A stretch of 44,459 nt of DNA from Alphaproteobacteria bacterium (GCA_023259375.1 JAHFQC010000035.1:1-44459); one strand, 5' to 3'; numbered from the stretch's first letter, positions 1 to 8,936 are shown. Numbers and translations are program-made. The notes: generated from the letters alone by a model not told the origin.

Positions 1-76
1 CGAATGAAGGGAGTTCCACCTATATCAATGTAGCTTAAGGCCAAGTCGAGATATTGAGTTGCTTGATTATTTTGAT

Positions 77-1219
77 TTATCCGGTAGATAGGCAGTCACT
101 TTTGTCATTTGCAAAATCATCGTGCCCCCCAGCAACATGGTATGGTGACAAACTATACAAAGCCCAGAGATACGCGGCGCCGTCAAACTTGTTGAAACCG
201 AGCGATTGAAGTTTTGCACGTGCGCTCTGGCAGTAGTTGGCAACGACCGATGCGGGCTCTCCAGAGCGGCCTAAATTCTCGATATTGCTTGCAAGAGGAA
301 CCCCAGCGGCTCCAGAATTTAGTTCTTGATACACGTTCGTGAGTCGAGAACTCGTGCCTGCCCCGGACGTATCCAAGACGATAATCTGCGCACTTCGAGT
401 GGTTACTGAGTCTATGTAGATGGGTAAACCTGCGGGGTTTTCCTTACCTACGAAAGTCGTCTTTCGTTCAACAAATATCTTGAGATCTGCCAACTTGTAT
501 GTTGCCGTCACATTGTTGTCTTCAATCTTTCCTGCTGTGATTTCAAACGGAAGGACGATGGCCTGCGCGGTTGGATAAGAGTTATTAATGGCCAGAAGAT
601 CGACGAGTGGGACTTTGATATCTATAGACTGACTGTACCCAGCATTCACGTCACCGCGAATGTCGTCAGCCAGACTCGAGTTGAGAACTTGGCCCGCTAC
701 GGCAACAACTGGCGCACCAGCCCCGGGTGCAAGTATTGATGCCAGTTTGACCCCGTCATTCAGATACTTTGACAGGCGTTCAGAACTAGCCACGTCGTAA
801 TTGTACTGTCCCTTCAAACCATCATGTGCGTCGGTGGGGCGAAGCTGCGGTGTAAGAACGTATGAAGTATTGAAGTCGAGCGTACAGTTTCTTCCGTCGT
901 GACTAACTGAGTAGATTGGAAATTGGGTGGGATTGGGCGCACCAGCAAGAACCAATGAGGTTGAGATGGTAATGTTTTCCTTCTTTTGCATTACCAAGTC
1001 GGTGGCCCAGTAGCTCTTGCAGGCGTCTACCACGTTCTGTGCAGCACTTGGCTTTGCTTCCAGAAAGACGGAAGTGTAGACGTCTGATCGCGGTACGATC
1101 GCCGAAACGCTTCCTGACGTTGTCGGAGCTAGCGCTGACGGTTGCACTTGCAGAAGATACCGTGTGCAGCCCGAAACAACCAAACAGCATAGTGCAATTG
1201 CAGTTGTTCGCGTACGCAT
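77..1219 (-). CDS. Unrecognised secreted lipoprotein
   Basis: A 380-residue protein starting at an ATG preceded by a good ribosome site (GGGAGG about 9 bases upstream). The N-terminus is a lipoprotein signal: basic MRTRTT, a short hydrophobic run, then the lipobox VVSGC with Cys18 as the likely lipidated residue. The rest is mixed polar and hydrophobic without further membrane segments, so an envelope-anchored periplasmic domain is inferred. I recognise no family and assign no function. Base composition is near 50% GC on sampled lines, clearly lower than the genes to its right, and its codons use more A and T at third positions, which suggests later acquisition. It is separated from the next gene by about 200 bases and has no evident operon partner. 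Confidence 0.75.
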   Translation of the reverse strand: MRTRTTAIALCCLVVSGCTRYLLQVQPSALAPTTSGSVSAIVPRSDVYTSVFLEAKPSAAQNVVDACKSYWATDLVMQKKENITISTSLVLAGAPNPTQFPIYSVSHDGRNCTLDFNTSYVLTPQLRPTDAHDGLKGQYNYDVASSERLSKYLNDGVKLASILAPGAGAPVVAVAGQVLNSSLADDIRGDVNAGYSQSIDIKVPLVDLLAINNSYPTAQAIVLPFEITAGKIEDNNVTATYKLADLKIFVERKTTFVGKENPAGLPIYIDSVTTRSAQIIVLDTSGAGTSSRLTNVYQELNSGAAGVPLASNIENLGRSGEPASVVANYCQSARAKLQSLGFNKFDGAAYLWALYSLSPYHVAGGHDDFANDKSDCLSTG

Positions 1220-1345
1220 GATTTAGCCTCCCTCAACCAGAGGTGGCAGTCTATCATTTCCTAGATCAGTTACAAAGAGGACGGAGGTAGATAGGTCAGA
1301 TGACCGAGGTAACCGAGCAGGCCTACCTGCGTCGGTCCCGATAAT

Positions 1346-1378
1346 GAAGCCCCGAAGGTGTCCGGTCCTCGGGGCTTC
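1346..1378 (-). terminator. Stem-loop after the pentapeptide gene
   Basis: A perfect 10-base inverted repeat (GAAGCCCCGA and its complement) with a 13-base loop lies just past the stop codon of the leftward pentapeptide gene. No U-run follows on either strand, so it may be an imperfect terminator or a 3' mRNA-stabilising hairpin. Confidence 0.45.
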
Positions 1379-1424
1379 TGCCTAGTCGGAGGCACTAATG
1401 CGGAGCGTCAACTCCTCGGAAAAC

Positions 1425-1868
1425 TCATTGGCACATCTTCACCCGCAATCCGGCGGGCACGCGCGTCTTGGCGTCGCCGCAGGCGGTATCGAGTTGGGCT
1501 TGTGTCAGCCCTTTGGCGCGGGAGAGATCGGCATCCTTCAGTGAGGTCGAACTCATCACCGCACCGGTGAAATCGGCGGCGTCGAGCTTGGATTGGAACA
1601 GGTTGGCGCCCGACAGGTCGGCCCCGCGCAACGAGGCGCTCTTCAGATTGGCGTGGCTGAGACAGGCCAATACCATTTTGGCACCGTCGAGCTTCGCGCC
1701 CTCGAAATTCGCGAATTGCAGGCACTGATTGGAATAATCCTTGCCGGTCAGCGTGCAATTGGGACAGCCGCCGAGCCCCGCCTGAGCGGGCGCCATCGCG
1801 ATCGAAGCGAGAATTGCAGCAGCAAGCCAAAAACGGGTCACGGGTCTGTTCCGTTGTGAAACACGCAC
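1425..1868 (-). CDS. Secreted pentapeptide-repeat protein
   Basis: A 147-residue protein with an N-terminal signal peptide (hydrophobic core FWLAAAILASIAMA, cleavage expected after APAQA). The mature part carries the A(D/N)LxX five-residue pattern in tandem, for example ANFEG, AKLDG, ANLKS, ASLRG, ADLSG, ANLFQ, ADFTG. This pattern folds into a right-handed quadrilateral beta-helix. Four or more cysteines flank the repeats (CPNC near the mature N-terminus, CQ at the C-terminus), consistent with periplasmic disulfides. The start is uncertain: GTG at 1868 and GTG at 1841 both leave an intact signal peptide, and neither has a strong ribosome site. The specific role is unknown. Confidence 0.75.
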   Translation of the reverse strand: MRVSQRNRPVTRFWLAAAILASIAMAPAQAGLGGCPNCTLTGKDYSNQCLQFANFEGAKLDGAKMVLACLSHANLKSASLRGADLSGANLFQSKLDAADFTGAVMSSTSLKDADLSRAKGLTQAQLDTACGDAKTRVPAGLRVKMCQ

Positions 1869-1913
1869 CCTAGATGTTGCAGGGGACGTGCCATCTGCCC
1901 CCCGCCTCGATCT

Positions 1914-2091
1914 TCTGCCCCCGCGGGCGCAAGGTTCGGGACGCAGGCTCTAAGACCGTGGGGGAAGTCCGGCGAAGCCGGAAAGGGGGCTCCGGTACGT
2001 TCGCCAATAGCCCAAGCCCCCTACGGCGCTTCGCGCCACTTCCCCCACGGTCTACGTGCCGGTGGTGAGAGCGCCACGCCCGCGGGGGCAG
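1914..2091. repeat. Composite nested palindrome
   Basis: A nested inverted repeat fills the gap between genes. Outer arms are 15 bases, perfect (CTGCCCCCGCGGGCG at 1914-1928 against 2077-2091). Inner arms are 16 bases, perfect (AGACCGTGGGGGAAGT at 1953-1968 against 2038-2053). Each inner arm continues into a small GAAG-loop hairpin (CCGGCGAAGCCGG and GGCGCGAAGCGCC) and then an AAGGGGGCT/AGCCCCCT pairing. It contains no gene. The words GCCCCCGCGGGC and AAGACCGTGGGGG recur in a shorter element at 9844-9901, so this is probably a dispersed repeat family of this genome. Confidence 0.7.
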
Positions 2092-2106
2092 AGCGCGGGC
2101 CCCAAC

Positions 2107-2136
2107 AAAAAAGGCCGGATCGCTCCGGCCTTTTTT
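2107..2136 (-). terminator. Intrinsic terminator of the nrdJ operon
   Basis: A 13-base perfect stem (AAAAAAGGCCGGA / TCCGGCCTTTTTT) with loop TCGC. The A-tract and T-tract flank the stem on both sides, so it can act in both directions. It overlaps the last two bases of the stop codon region of the small zinc-ribbon gene. Confidence 0.85.
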
Positions 2137-2311
2137 ATTTCTGTGCGGCGGAAGGTTCTTCTTCCAGTTCCGCTTGGCAATGTCGGCAATAGCCGGTGGC
2201 GAAGAAGATCTCGTGGTCGCCTATTTCGATGATCGCTTCACAGAGGATGCAGCGTTCGTCTGCTGCTTTGCGATCCTGTTGCTGGTGCCCCCGAGTCTCG
2301 GTTTTCGCCAT
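2135..2311 (-). CDS. Small zinc-ribbon-like protein downstream of nrdJ
   Basis: A 58-residue frame starting 12 bases after the nrdJ stop, with ribosome site AAGGA about 7 bases before the ATG. It has two cysteine pairs, CILC (residues 21-24) and CRHC (42-45), about 18 residues apart, which is zinc-ribbon spacing. A basic, Gln-rich N-terminus and an acidic C-terminus (ELEEEPS) flank them. The stop codon TAA lies inside the terminator's T-tract. Tight spacing to nrdJ and the shared terminator imply cotranscription. Function is unknown; a metal-binding or regulatory accessory is an inference from the motif and position. It is short and would often be missed by annotation, but the start, ribosome site and cysteine pattern all agree. 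Confidence 0.7.
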   Translation of the reverse strand: MAKTETRGHQQQDRKAADERCILCEAIIEIGDHEIFFATGYCRHCQAELEEEPSAAQK

Positions 2312-2323
2312 GCCTATCCTTTC

Positions 2324-5300
2324 TCAGCTGCAGCCGCTGGTCGAGCCGCAGGTGTTGCACTTCATGCAGGTGCCGTTACGCACCAGGGTGAAGTTCCCGC
2401 ACGTTCCGCAGGCGTCGCCCTCATAGCCTTTCATCTTGGCTTCGGCGCGTTGGCTGGCGACGTCGTGGTGCTGCAGTTTCGACTCCAGCTCTGCCACGGT
2501 ATAGCCGACCGGATTGCCCGCCTCATTGGCCGCTTCGGCGATCGAGGCTTCGATTGAGGTCGCAATTTCCGTCAGGTCGACGGCGCCGGCTTCCGGCTCG
2601 GGAAAGTCCTCGTGTTCATGCTCGTGAACATGGACATGTTCCTCGACCAGCATCTTCGGCACCGCATTGCCGCGCACCACCGCCATGCGATGGACGTTGC
2701 CGCGGATGTAGCCGATCGACGTCGTGCGATTGACGACGGTCGTGGCCTTGGAGCCTTCCGCGACGCCGCCGCCGAGGTCCTCGTCGTGATGCGGCGGGAC
2801 ATGGGCGAGGTCGTTGCGGCCGAGATACGACACGGCCAGTTCGCGGAAGATGTAGTCGAGAACCGACGTCGCGTTCTTGATCGAGTCATTGCCGATCACG
2901 ATGCCGGCCGGCTCGAACCGCGTGAAGGTGAAGGCATCGACGAATTCTTCCAGCGGCACGCCGTATTGCAGGCCGATCGAGATCGCGATGGCGAAGTTGT
3001 TCATCAGCGAGCGGAAGGCGGCGCCTTCCTTGTGCATGTCGACGAAAATCTCGCCCGGACGGCCGTCTTCGTATTCGCCGGTCCTGAGATACACCTTGTG
3101 ACCGCCGACCACCGCTTTCTGGGTATAGCCCTTGCGGCGGGGGGGGAGGGTCTCGCGTTCGCGTTCGCGGATCACCTTCTCGACGATCTTCTCGACCACG
3201 CGCTCGGCCACGATGGCGGTGCGCTGCGCGACCGGGGCGGCGGCAAGCGTTTCTTCCGCTTCCTCCTCGTCGTCGTCGAAGTCGAACACCGTCGTCGCCA
3301 AGGGCTGGCTCAGCTTGGAGCCGTCGCGATAGAGCGCGTTGGCCTTGAGGCCGAGCTTCCACGACGTGATGTAGGCGTCGCCGCACTCCCGCACGCCGGC
3401 GGTGTTGTGCATGTTGATGGTCTTGGAGATGGCGCCCGAAATGAAGGGCTGCACCGCCGCCATCATCTTGATGTGCGCTTCGACCGACAGTGAACGCTTG
3501 CCGATGCGGCCGCACGGATTGGCGCAATCGAACACCGCGAGATGCTCGGGCTTGAGGTGCGGGGCGCCTTCGAGGGTCATCGCACCGCAGACGAACAGAT
3601 TGGCGGCATCGATGTCGGCCTTGGCGAAGCCGAGATGCTTCATGATGTCGAATTCGGTCGACACCAGGTCCGCGGCGGCGATCTTCAGCGTGTTGATGCA
3701 GAAGTCTTCGCCCAGGGTCCACTTGTTGAACACGAAGCGGATGTCGAACGCCGATTCCAGCGAGGCCTCGATCTTGCCGATTTCCTCGTCGCCGAAGCCC
3801 TTGGCTTTGAGGGCGTCGATATTGAGGGCGCCGGTATAGCCTTCCAGCGTGCCGTGACCGACCGCATAGGCGACGATGTCGTCGATCTGCTTCTCGGCAT
3901 AGCCGAGGGTCTTGAGGGCTTCCGGAACGCAGCGGTTGATGATCTTGAAATAGCCGCCGCCGGCCAGCTTCTTGAACTTCACCAGCGCGAAGTCGGGCTC
4001 GACGCCGGTGGTGTCGCAATCCATCACCAGACCGATGGTGCCGGTCGGCGCCAGAACGGTCGCCTGGGCATTGCGGAAGCCGAACTCTTCGCCGACCACC
4101 AGGGCATCGTCCCAGGCCTGCTTGGCGGCGTGGGCGAGCTCGTGCTGCTGGATTGCCGGCAGGTCGAGCGGAACCGGGTGGATCGACAGAGCCTCATAAC
4201 CGTTGGTCTCGCCATAAGCGGCGCGGCGATGGTTGCGGATGACGCGCAGCATGGCATCGGCGTTGACCCGGTATTCCGGGAACGGCCCCAGCTCGCTCGC
4301 CATCTGGGCGCTGGTCAAATACGACATGCCGGTCATCAGGGCGGAGATCGAACCGGCAATGGCGCGGCCTTCGCGGCTGTCATAGGGAATGCCGGCGCTC
4401 ATCAGGTAGCCGCCGATATTGGCGTAGCCGAGCCCGAGGGTGCGGTAGTCGTAGGAGCGCTGGGCGATTTCCTTCGACGGGAACTGCGCCATCATCACCG
4501 AGATTTCGAGCACGATGGTCCACAGCTTGACCGCGTGCTGGAAGCCCTGGACGTCGAACGCCTTCTTGCCGTCGACGGTCTTCTGGAACGTCATCAGGTT
4601 CAGCGACGCCAGATTGCAGGCAGTGTCGTCGAGGAACATGTACTCGGAGCACGGGTTCGAGGCGCGAATCTCGCCGCCGGCGGGGCAGGTGTGCCAGTCG
4701 TTGATGGTGGTGTGGAACTGGATGCCCGGATCGGCGCAGGCCCACGCGGCGTAGGAGATCTTGTCCCACAGTTCGCGCGCCTTGACCGTCTTCACCACGG
4801 TGCCGTCGCGGCGGGCGGTGAGGTACCAGTCTTCGTCGTTGAGGACGGCGTGCAGGAACTCGTCGGTGACGCGCACCGAGTTGTTCGAATTCTGGCCCGA
4901 GACCGACAGATAGGCTTCCGAATCCCAATCGGTGTCGTAGGTCTTGAAGTCGATGTCCTTGAAGCCCTGCTTGGCGAACGCGATGACGCGCTCGATCAGG
5001 TTATCGGGGATCAGCGATTTGCGGGCGGCTTTGACCTCGCGGCGCAGGGCCGGGTTCTTCTTGGGATCGAAGCAGTCGTCGCCCGAGCCGTGGCACATCA
5101 CGCAGGCCTTCATGACCAGCTTGAGGTGCTTCTCGGCCAGCTTGGAGCCGGCCACCATGGCGGCGACCTTCTGCTCTTCGACGACCTTCCAATCGATGAA
5201 GGCTTCGATGTCGGGGTGATCGACATCGACGATGACCATCTTGGCGGCGCGGCGAGTGGTGCCACCAGACTTTATAGCACCGGCAGCGCGGTCTCCGATC

Positions 5301-6049
5301 TTGAGGAAGCTCATCAGGCCGGAGGACTTGCCGCCGCCCGACAGCCGCTCGTTCTCGCCCCTGAGGGCCGAGAAGTTGGTGCCGGTGCCGGAGCCGTATT
5401 TGAACAGGCGGGCTTCGCGGGTCCACAGGTCCATGATGCCGCCGTCGTTGACGAGGTCGTCCTGGACCGACTGGATGAAGCAGGCGTGCGGCTGCGGATG
5501 CTCGTAGGCCGTGCGTGAGCGCTCGACGCGGCCGGTATTCGGGTTGACGAAGAAGTGACCCTGGCTCGGGCCGTCGATGCCGTAGGCCCAGTGCAGGCCG
5601 GTGTTGAACCACTGCGGGCTGTTGGGGGCAGCCACCTGGTGGGCCAGCATGGCGCAGAGTTCGTCGTGGAAGGCGTGGGCGTCTTCTTCCTTGTCGAAAT
5701 AGCCGCCCTTCCAGCCCCAGTAGGTCCAGGTGCCGGCCATCCGGTCGAACACTTCCTTGCAGGTGTTCTCGCCGCGGGTTTCGGCCGAATCGGCGGTCTT
5801 CTTCCACAGCCATTCCGGCACGCCTTCTTCCGGCACCGGCTTGGTCGCCAGCGGCACGCCGGCCTTGCGGAAGTACTTCTGGGCGAGGACGTCGCACGCC
5901 ACCTGGCTCCAGCTCTCGGGAACCTCGATGTCGGTCTGCCGGAAGACGATCGAGCCGTCCGGATTGCGGATTTCGGACGTTCCGCGGCGGAACGTGATGC
6001 CGTCGTAAGGGGACTTTCCCTCTTCCGTATAAAGACGCCGAATACGCAT
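2324..6049 (-). CDS. nrdJ: Class II (B12-dependent) ribonucleoside-diphosphate reductase
   Basis: Adenosylcobalamin-dependent reductase that makes deoxyribonucleotides with or without oxygen. The 1241-residue length matches the long alphaproteobacterial NrdJ type. Visible landmarks: PHACFIQS with Cys190 (redox cysteine), the [13 protein letters not shown] substrate segment, NPCSEYMF with Cys467 at the radical site, [13 protein letters not shown], and a C-terminal tail CGTCGNF...CMKCNTCG whose paired cysteines receive electrons from thioredoxin. A late charged linker precedes a TSCPD-like region, and a His/Glu-rich run ([11 protein letters not shown]) lies near the end. I chose the ATG at 6049; an upstream TTG at 6064 would add five residues. 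No B12 riboswitch is seen upstream, but a NrdR-like box is. A zinc-ribbon gene follows 12 bases downstream. Confidence 0.97.
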   Translation of the reverse strand: MRIRRLYTEEGKSPYDGITFRRGTSEIRNPDGSIVFRQTDIEVPESWSQVACDVLAQKYFRKAGVPLATKPVPEEGVPEWLWKKTADSAETRGENTCKEVFDRMAGTWTYWGWKGGYFDKEEDAHAFHDELCAMLAHQVAAPNSPQWFNTGLHWAYGIDGPSQGHFFVNPNTGRVERSRTAYEHPQPHACFIQSVQDDLVNDGGIMDLWTREARLFKYGSGTGTNFSALRGENERLSGGGKSSGLMSFLKIGDRAAGAIKSGGTTRRAAKMVIVDVDHPDIEAFIDWKVVEEQKVAAMVAGSKLAEKHLKLVMKACVMCHGSGDDCFDPKKNPALRREVKAARKSLIPDNLIERVIAFAKQGFKDIDFKTYDTDWDSEAYLSVSGQNSNNSVRVTDEFLHAVLNDEDWYLTARRDGTVVKTVKARELWDKISYAAWACADPGIQFHTTINDWHTCPAGGEIRASNPCSEYMFLDDTACNLASLNLMTFQKTVDGKKAFDVQGFQHAVKLWTIVLEISVMMAQFPSKEIAQRSYDYRTLGLGYANIGGYLMSAGIPYDSREGRAIAGSISALMTGMSYLTSAQMASELGPFPEYRVNADAMLRVIRNHRRAAYGETNGYEALSIHPVPLDLPAIQQHELAHAAKQAWDDALVVGEEFGFRNAQATVLAPTGTIGLVMDCDTTGVEPDFALVKFKKLAGGGYFKIINRCVPEALKTLGYAEKQIDDIVAYAVGHGTLEGYTGALNIDALKAKGFGDEEIGKIEASLESAFDIRFVFNKWTLGEDFCINTLKIAAADLVSTEFDIMKHLGFAKADIDAANLFVCGAMTLEGAPHLKPEHLAVFDCANPCGRIGKRSLSVEAHIKMMAAVQPFISGAISKTINMHNTAGVRECGDAYITSWKLGLKANALYRDGSKLSQPLATTVFDFDDDEEEAEETLAAAPVAQRTAIVAERVVEKIVEKVIRERERETLPPRRKGYTQKAVVGGHKVYLRTGEYEDGRPGEIFVDMHKEGAAFRSLMNNFAIAISIGLQYGVPLEEFVDAFTFTRFEPAGIVIGNDSIKNATSVLDYIFRELAVSYLGRNDLAHVPPHHDEDLGGGVAEGSKATTVVNRTTSIGYIRGNVHRMAVVRGNAVPKMLVEEHVHVHEHEHEDFPEPEAGAVDLTEIATSIEASIAEAANEAGNPVGYTVAELESKLQHHDVASQRAEAKMKGYEGDACGTCGNFTLVRNGTCMKCNTCGSTSGCS

Positions 6050-6274
6050 TTCCCTATGCCCCAACAGTCAGAAGTCCGATCCAAAACATCACCGCCCGGG
6101 CTACCGTTCAGGGGACACTTTTCCTTCCGCGGGGCAGCAGCTTGTATGGCTCATGCCCCGGCGGCGATTAGTGGTTCGTTCCGCCAGATTTGGTGTCGCG
6201 AGCGGCGACAGGGGCGAAGTATTGGCCATCTACCCGCGGACAGGCAAGGACGAAGTGGTAAACGAGAGTGCGAC

Positions 6275-6290
6275 TACTACATCTTGTAGG
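6275..6290. promoter_or_regulatory. Candidate NrdR box
   Basis: TACTACATCTTGTAGG contains the inverted repeat CTACA-TCT-TGTAG. It resembles the operator bound by the deoxynucleotide-sensing repressor NrdR, and it lies about 225 bases upstream of nrdJ. A single site is seen, whereas NrdR operators usually come in pairs. The assignment rests on the palindrome and the gene it precedes. Confidence 0.5.
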
Positions 6291-6306
6291 ATACCCCGGT
6301 TTGAAA

Positions 6307-6327
6307 AACCCGCGAGTCAAGCGGGTT
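6307..6327. other. Stem-loop upstream of nrdJ
   Basis: A 7-base perfect stem AACCCGC/GCGGGTT with a 7-base loop, preceded by AAAAA and followed by CTT. It sits beside the NrdR-like box in the divergent region between nrdJ and the NDUFA12 gene. It could be a weak terminator-like element; no gene reads into it within the window. Confidence 0.3.
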
Positions 6328-6520
6328 CTTAGAATCGCGCAGAAAATTTTTTCGCCGCCGTAACGCACAGGCCCGTCCCGGGCTGTGGGCGGGTTGTGGA
6401 TAGTCGCTGGTCCGTCACCGGACTGCCGCAAAACTATTGCTGCGATTTTTCCCGGATTCTTTGGACCGGACCGGAATCTGCCCATATATTCCGCGCGAAT
6501 CTTACGGCTAAAGGACCCTC

Positions 6521-6913
6521 ATGGCGTCGGCCTGGACTTACATGAAGATGCTGTTCGGCTGGTGGAACCACGCCACCTACGGAACGCTGCTGTACACAGC
6601 CCGCAAGGGCGTGCCGGTGGGGACGGATTCGTTCGGCAACCGCTATTTCCAGACTGCCGACGGCAAGCGCCGCTGGGTGCTCTATAACGGCACCGTCGAG
6701 GGCTCGCGGGTCCCGGCCGAGTGGCATCTCTGGATGCATCACACCATCGACACGCCTCCCGACTCCGACATGACGAAGAAATCATGGGAGAAGGACTATT
6801 TGCCCAATCTGAGCGGCACCGAAGGCGCGTATCATCCGTCAGGCAGCTTGGCGCGGGGCGGGGTCCGTGCGCCGGCGACTGGCGATTACGAATCCTGGAG
6901 TCCCAATGCGTAA
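6521..6913 (+). CDS. NADH:ubiquinone oxidoreductase accessory subunit, NDUFA12 family
   Basis: A 130-residue homologue of the mitochondrial complex I supernumerary subunit NDUFA12 (B17.2), which in alphaproteobacteria associates with the complex I arm. Family landmarks are visible: the early W-x-W-x-x-ATYGT region, VGTDSFGNRYF, a RRWVLYNG segment, then VPAEWHLWMHH and the late PNLSGTEGAYHP. No membrane segment or signal peptide is present, as expected. The last 8 bases overlap the start of mlaD (ATGCGTAA), implying cotranscription and translational coupling. It is transcribed divergently from nrdJ. Confidence 0.93.
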   Translation: MASAWTYMKMLFGWWNHATYGTLLYTARKGVPVGTDSFGNRYFQTADGKRRWVLYNGTVEGSRVPAEWHLWMHHTIDTPPDSDMTKKSWEKDYLPNLSGTEGAYHPSGSLARGGVRAPATGDYESWSPNA

Positions 6914-7379
6914 CGACACCGTCGAAACCCTGATCGGGGCCGCCGTCATCCTTATTGCGGTCGTGTTTATCGTCTTCACCTATCGCACCACCGGTTCGGC
7001 GAACATGGGCGGCTACGAGCTGACCGCCAAGATGCCTCGCGTCGACGGCATCGCCGTCGGCACCGACGTCAAGCTGGCGGGCGTCAAGGTCGGTACCGTC
7101 AAGGCGCTGACCCTCGACCCCAAGGACTACCGCGTCGCGCTTCACATGGATCTGCAGCGCGACGTCAAGATCCCCGATGATTCGTCGGTGATGGTCACCT
7201 CGGCCGGCTTGCTCGGCAGTTCCTATGTCTCGATCCAGCCCGGTGGCTCCGATGCGATGCTGCCGGCCAACGGCGAGATCAAGAACGCCCAGGGTTCGAT
7301 CGACATGATGGGGCTGCTCAACAAGTTCGTGAACAGCTCGAGTGAGAGCAAGTCGGCGCCGGCTCCAACCACGCCGTGA
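6906..7379 (+). CDS. mlaD: MlaD-like lipid transport substrate-binding protein (MCE domain)
   Basis: A 157-residue single-pass inner-membrane protein of the MCE family. In the Mla pathway such proteins form a ring that carries phospholipids between the membranes to maintain outer-membrane asymmetry. One N-terminal membrane segment (residues about 8-27, LIGAAVILIAVVFIVFTY) is followed by an MCE domain with the typical VDGIAVGTDVKLAGVKVGTV run and SAGLLGSSYVSI. The C-terminus is low-complexity Ser/Ala/Pro. I chose the ATG at 6906, which has GGAG 5 bases upstream and overlaps the NDUFA12 stop; a longer frame from 6867 lacks support. The MlaE and MlaF partners are not in the window. Confidence 0.92.
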   Translation: MRNDTVETLIGAAVILIAVVFIVFTYRTTGSANMGGYELTAKMPRVDGIAVGTDVKLAGVKVGTVKALTLDPKDYRVALHMDLQRDVKIPDDSSVMVTSAGLLGSSYVSIQPGGSDAMLPANGEIKNAQGSIDMMGLLNKFVNSSSESKSAPAPTTP

Positions 7380-7386
7380 GGCAGCA

Positions 7387-7983
7387 ATGAAGAGCTTCGC
7401 ATTCCTGGCACTCGGCGGCGCCGCGATTGCGCTGACGGCCGCGCTGGCTCAGACCGACACTCCTGCCGCGCAACCGGCCGCTCCGGCCACGACGGCGCCG
7501 ACCGCTCCGGGGACTGCAACGCCAGATGCCACCGCTCCAGCCGATACGACCGCCGCGCCGGTATCCCCGCCGATCGCGCCGCCCAAGGATGCGGTGCTGC
7601 AGATCAAGGCGCTCAACAAGATCACCGGCAAGGCCATCGTTCTGGCGGCGCCGCTGAACAAGCCGGTGAAGTTCGCGACCCTGACCATCACGGCGCGCAC
7701 CTGCTATTCGACTCCGGCGAGCGAAACGCCGGAAACCAGCGCCTTCCTCCAGATCGACGACGACCGTCCCGACCAGAGCCATACGCGCGCGTTTTCGGGC
7801 TGGATGTACGCGTCATCACCCGGCCTCAACTCGCTGCAGCACCCGCTCTACGACGTCTGGGTGATCAGCTGCGTCTCCGGCCAGGTTCCGACCGCGGTGG
7901 CGCAAGCGCCGGTCAAAGTGGTGTCGCCCAATGCCGGCGCCAACGAGGCGATGCCGACGTTACCGGAAGATGCCGGGCAATAG
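7387..7983 (+). CDS. DUF2155 domain secreted protein
   Basis: A 198-residue protein with a signal peptide (MKSFAFLALGGAAIALTAAL, cleavage after ALA), a Pro/Ala/Thr-rich linker to about residue 65, then a DUF2155 domain. The domain shows ALNKITGKA, the TARTCYSTP cysteine motif, GWMYASSPGLNSLQHPLYDVW and a second cysteine in WVISC. The two cysteines suggest a periplasmic disulfide. This family is common in alphaproteobacteria, usually near aat, accBC and the NDUFA12 gene as here; its function is not established. The ATG at 7387 is preferred over an upstream frame extension because it begins the signal peptide. It starts 7 bases after mlaD. Confidence 0.88.
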   Translation: MKSFAFLALGGAAIALTAALAQTDTPAAQPAAPATTAPTAPGTATPDATAPADTTAAPVSPPIAPPKDAVLQIKALNKITGKAIVLAAPLNKPVKFATLTITARTCYSTPASETPETSAFLQIDDDRPDQSHTRAFSGWMYASSPGLNSLQHPLYDVWVISCVSGQVPTAVAQAPVKVVSPNAGANEAMPTLPEDAGQ

Positions 7984-7997
7984 GCTGACGGTTTCAA

Positions 7998-8576
7998 TCA
8001 GATCTGCTTGAGCTGGCGCGCCGACGTCTTCAGCAGTTGGCGTCCGCCAACCCGCATCAGCTTGCTCGCAAAGCTGTAGCAGAGGATGGCGGCGATCACA
8101 CCCACCGGGACGACCCAGTAGCCCAGCAATTCGTGCGCTCCGTCGGGCAGGCCGTAGATGATGCCGAAGGCGTGGACGTGGGAGTCCCACCACAATCCGA
8201 CATTGCCCGGAATGATCGGCTTGAACACGGCAATGGCCATGAAGACGATGCTGCACAGGTACAACAGCGCGCTGATCAGCGCGAACGCAAACGCCGCCAC
8301 ATTGCGAGTCGCCCGTTCGAGGATCGCGACCAGCAGCGTTCCGTGCGCCGAGTGGACCACGGCGTCCTCCAGCTTGCGCTGATCGAGATAGGCGCGGGCG
8401 AGTTCGAGCGGATCGCCGAGATTGTCGAGAACGTCGCCGATCGGCTTGCCGGTCGCTGCCGTGCTGTCTTCGATGTGGCTGCGGATTTCGGTGATGATCG
8501 AAGTGCGTTCTTCCGCCGGAAGGCTGCGCAGGGCCCGTTCGAGGGCGGCGAGATAGTCGGCGAGGGGATAGCTCAT
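7998..8576 (-). CDS. HAAS-type (DUF1700-like) membrane protein, PadR partner
   Basis: A 192-residue protein. The N-terminal half is a helical cytoplasmic domain (LADYLAALERALRSLP, SIITEIRSHIEDS, LGDPLELARAYL) of the kind found in HAAS/DUF1700 proteins. The C-terminal half has three or four hydrophobic segments (about residues 85-110, 130-150 and 155-180), so it is an inner-membrane protein. Such proteins are typically encoded directly after a PadR regulator and are thought to work as its membrane partner. Its ATG overlaps the stop codon of that regulator by 4 bases, giving tight coupling. The specific signal or substrate is unknown. Confidence 0.82.
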   Translation of the reverse strand: MSYPLADYLAALERALRSLPAEERTSIITEIRSHIEDSTAATGKPIGDVLDNLGDPLELARAYLDQRKLEDAVVHSAHGTLLVAILERATRNVAAFAFALISALLYLCSIVFMAIAVFKPIIPGNVGLWWDSHVHAFGIIYGLPDGAHELLGYWVVPVGVIAAILCYSFASKLMRVGGRQLLKTSARQLKQI

Positions 8577-8908
8577 GGGGTTTTCTCCACCACACCGCTC
8601 ATGGCGATGCGAAATGCGACCCAGGCGGATTTCATCGCGCCGAGGGTTTCGGCGCCTTCGTCCGTCGGGCGGTAATATTTGCGGGGATGCGCGGCGTCGT
8701 CGGTCACCCAGCGCGAGGCCAGCTTGCCGTCTTTTTCGAGCCGGTTGAGCAGCGGGTAGAGCGCGCCGTCGGAGACGATGTCGCCCGCCGCATTGGCGTG
8801 TTCGAGGATTTGCAGGCCATAGCATTCCTTGCGCCCGACGACGGCCAGAACCACCAGCTCCGCCGCGCCTTTGCGCAATTGTGCCTGCCAGGGTGCGATG
8901 TCGATCAT
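8573..8908 (-). CDS. PadR-family transcriptional regulator
   Basis: A 111-residue winged-helix repressor. It has the typical N-terminus LRKGAAELVVLAVV, the recognition region CYGLQILEHANAAG, SDGALYPLLNRLEKDG, and the wing PRKYYRPTDEG. PadR proteins repress their own operon and respond to small molecules or membrane stress. The gene is followed, with a 4-base overlap, by the HAAS-type membrane protein. The start ATG at 8908 fits the family N-terminus but has no ribosome site. An inverted repeat begins five bases upstream, so transcription and translation starts may be very close (leaderless mRNA). Confidence 0.9.
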   Translation of the reverse strand: MIDIAPWQAQLRKGAAELVVLAVVGRKECYGLQILEHANAAGDIVSDGALYPLLNRLEKDGKLASRWVTDDAAHPRKYYRPTDEGAETLGAMKSAWVAFRIAMSGVVEKTP

Positions 8909-8912
8909 GCAA

Positions 8913-8936
8913 ACAAGCTAATGCATGATGGCTTGT
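8913..8936. promoter_or_regulatory. Candidate PadR operator
   Basis: ACAAGC-N12-GCTTGT lies immediately upstream of the PadR start codon. The flanks add a second partial dyad (TGCAAACAAGC against GCTTGTTATGCA). The position over the expected core promoter fits autorepression. No protein-binding evidence is available. Confidence 0.5.

Noticed and set aside
3542..5518. Long open frame on the plus strand opposite nrdJ
   Set aside because: Antisense shadow of nrdJ produced by its GC-rich codons; the composition is unlike a real protein and the minus-strand gene is certain.
6064..6300. Cobalamin riboswitch upstream of nrdJ
   Set aside because: I looked for the B12 box and core stems on the minus strand and found none.
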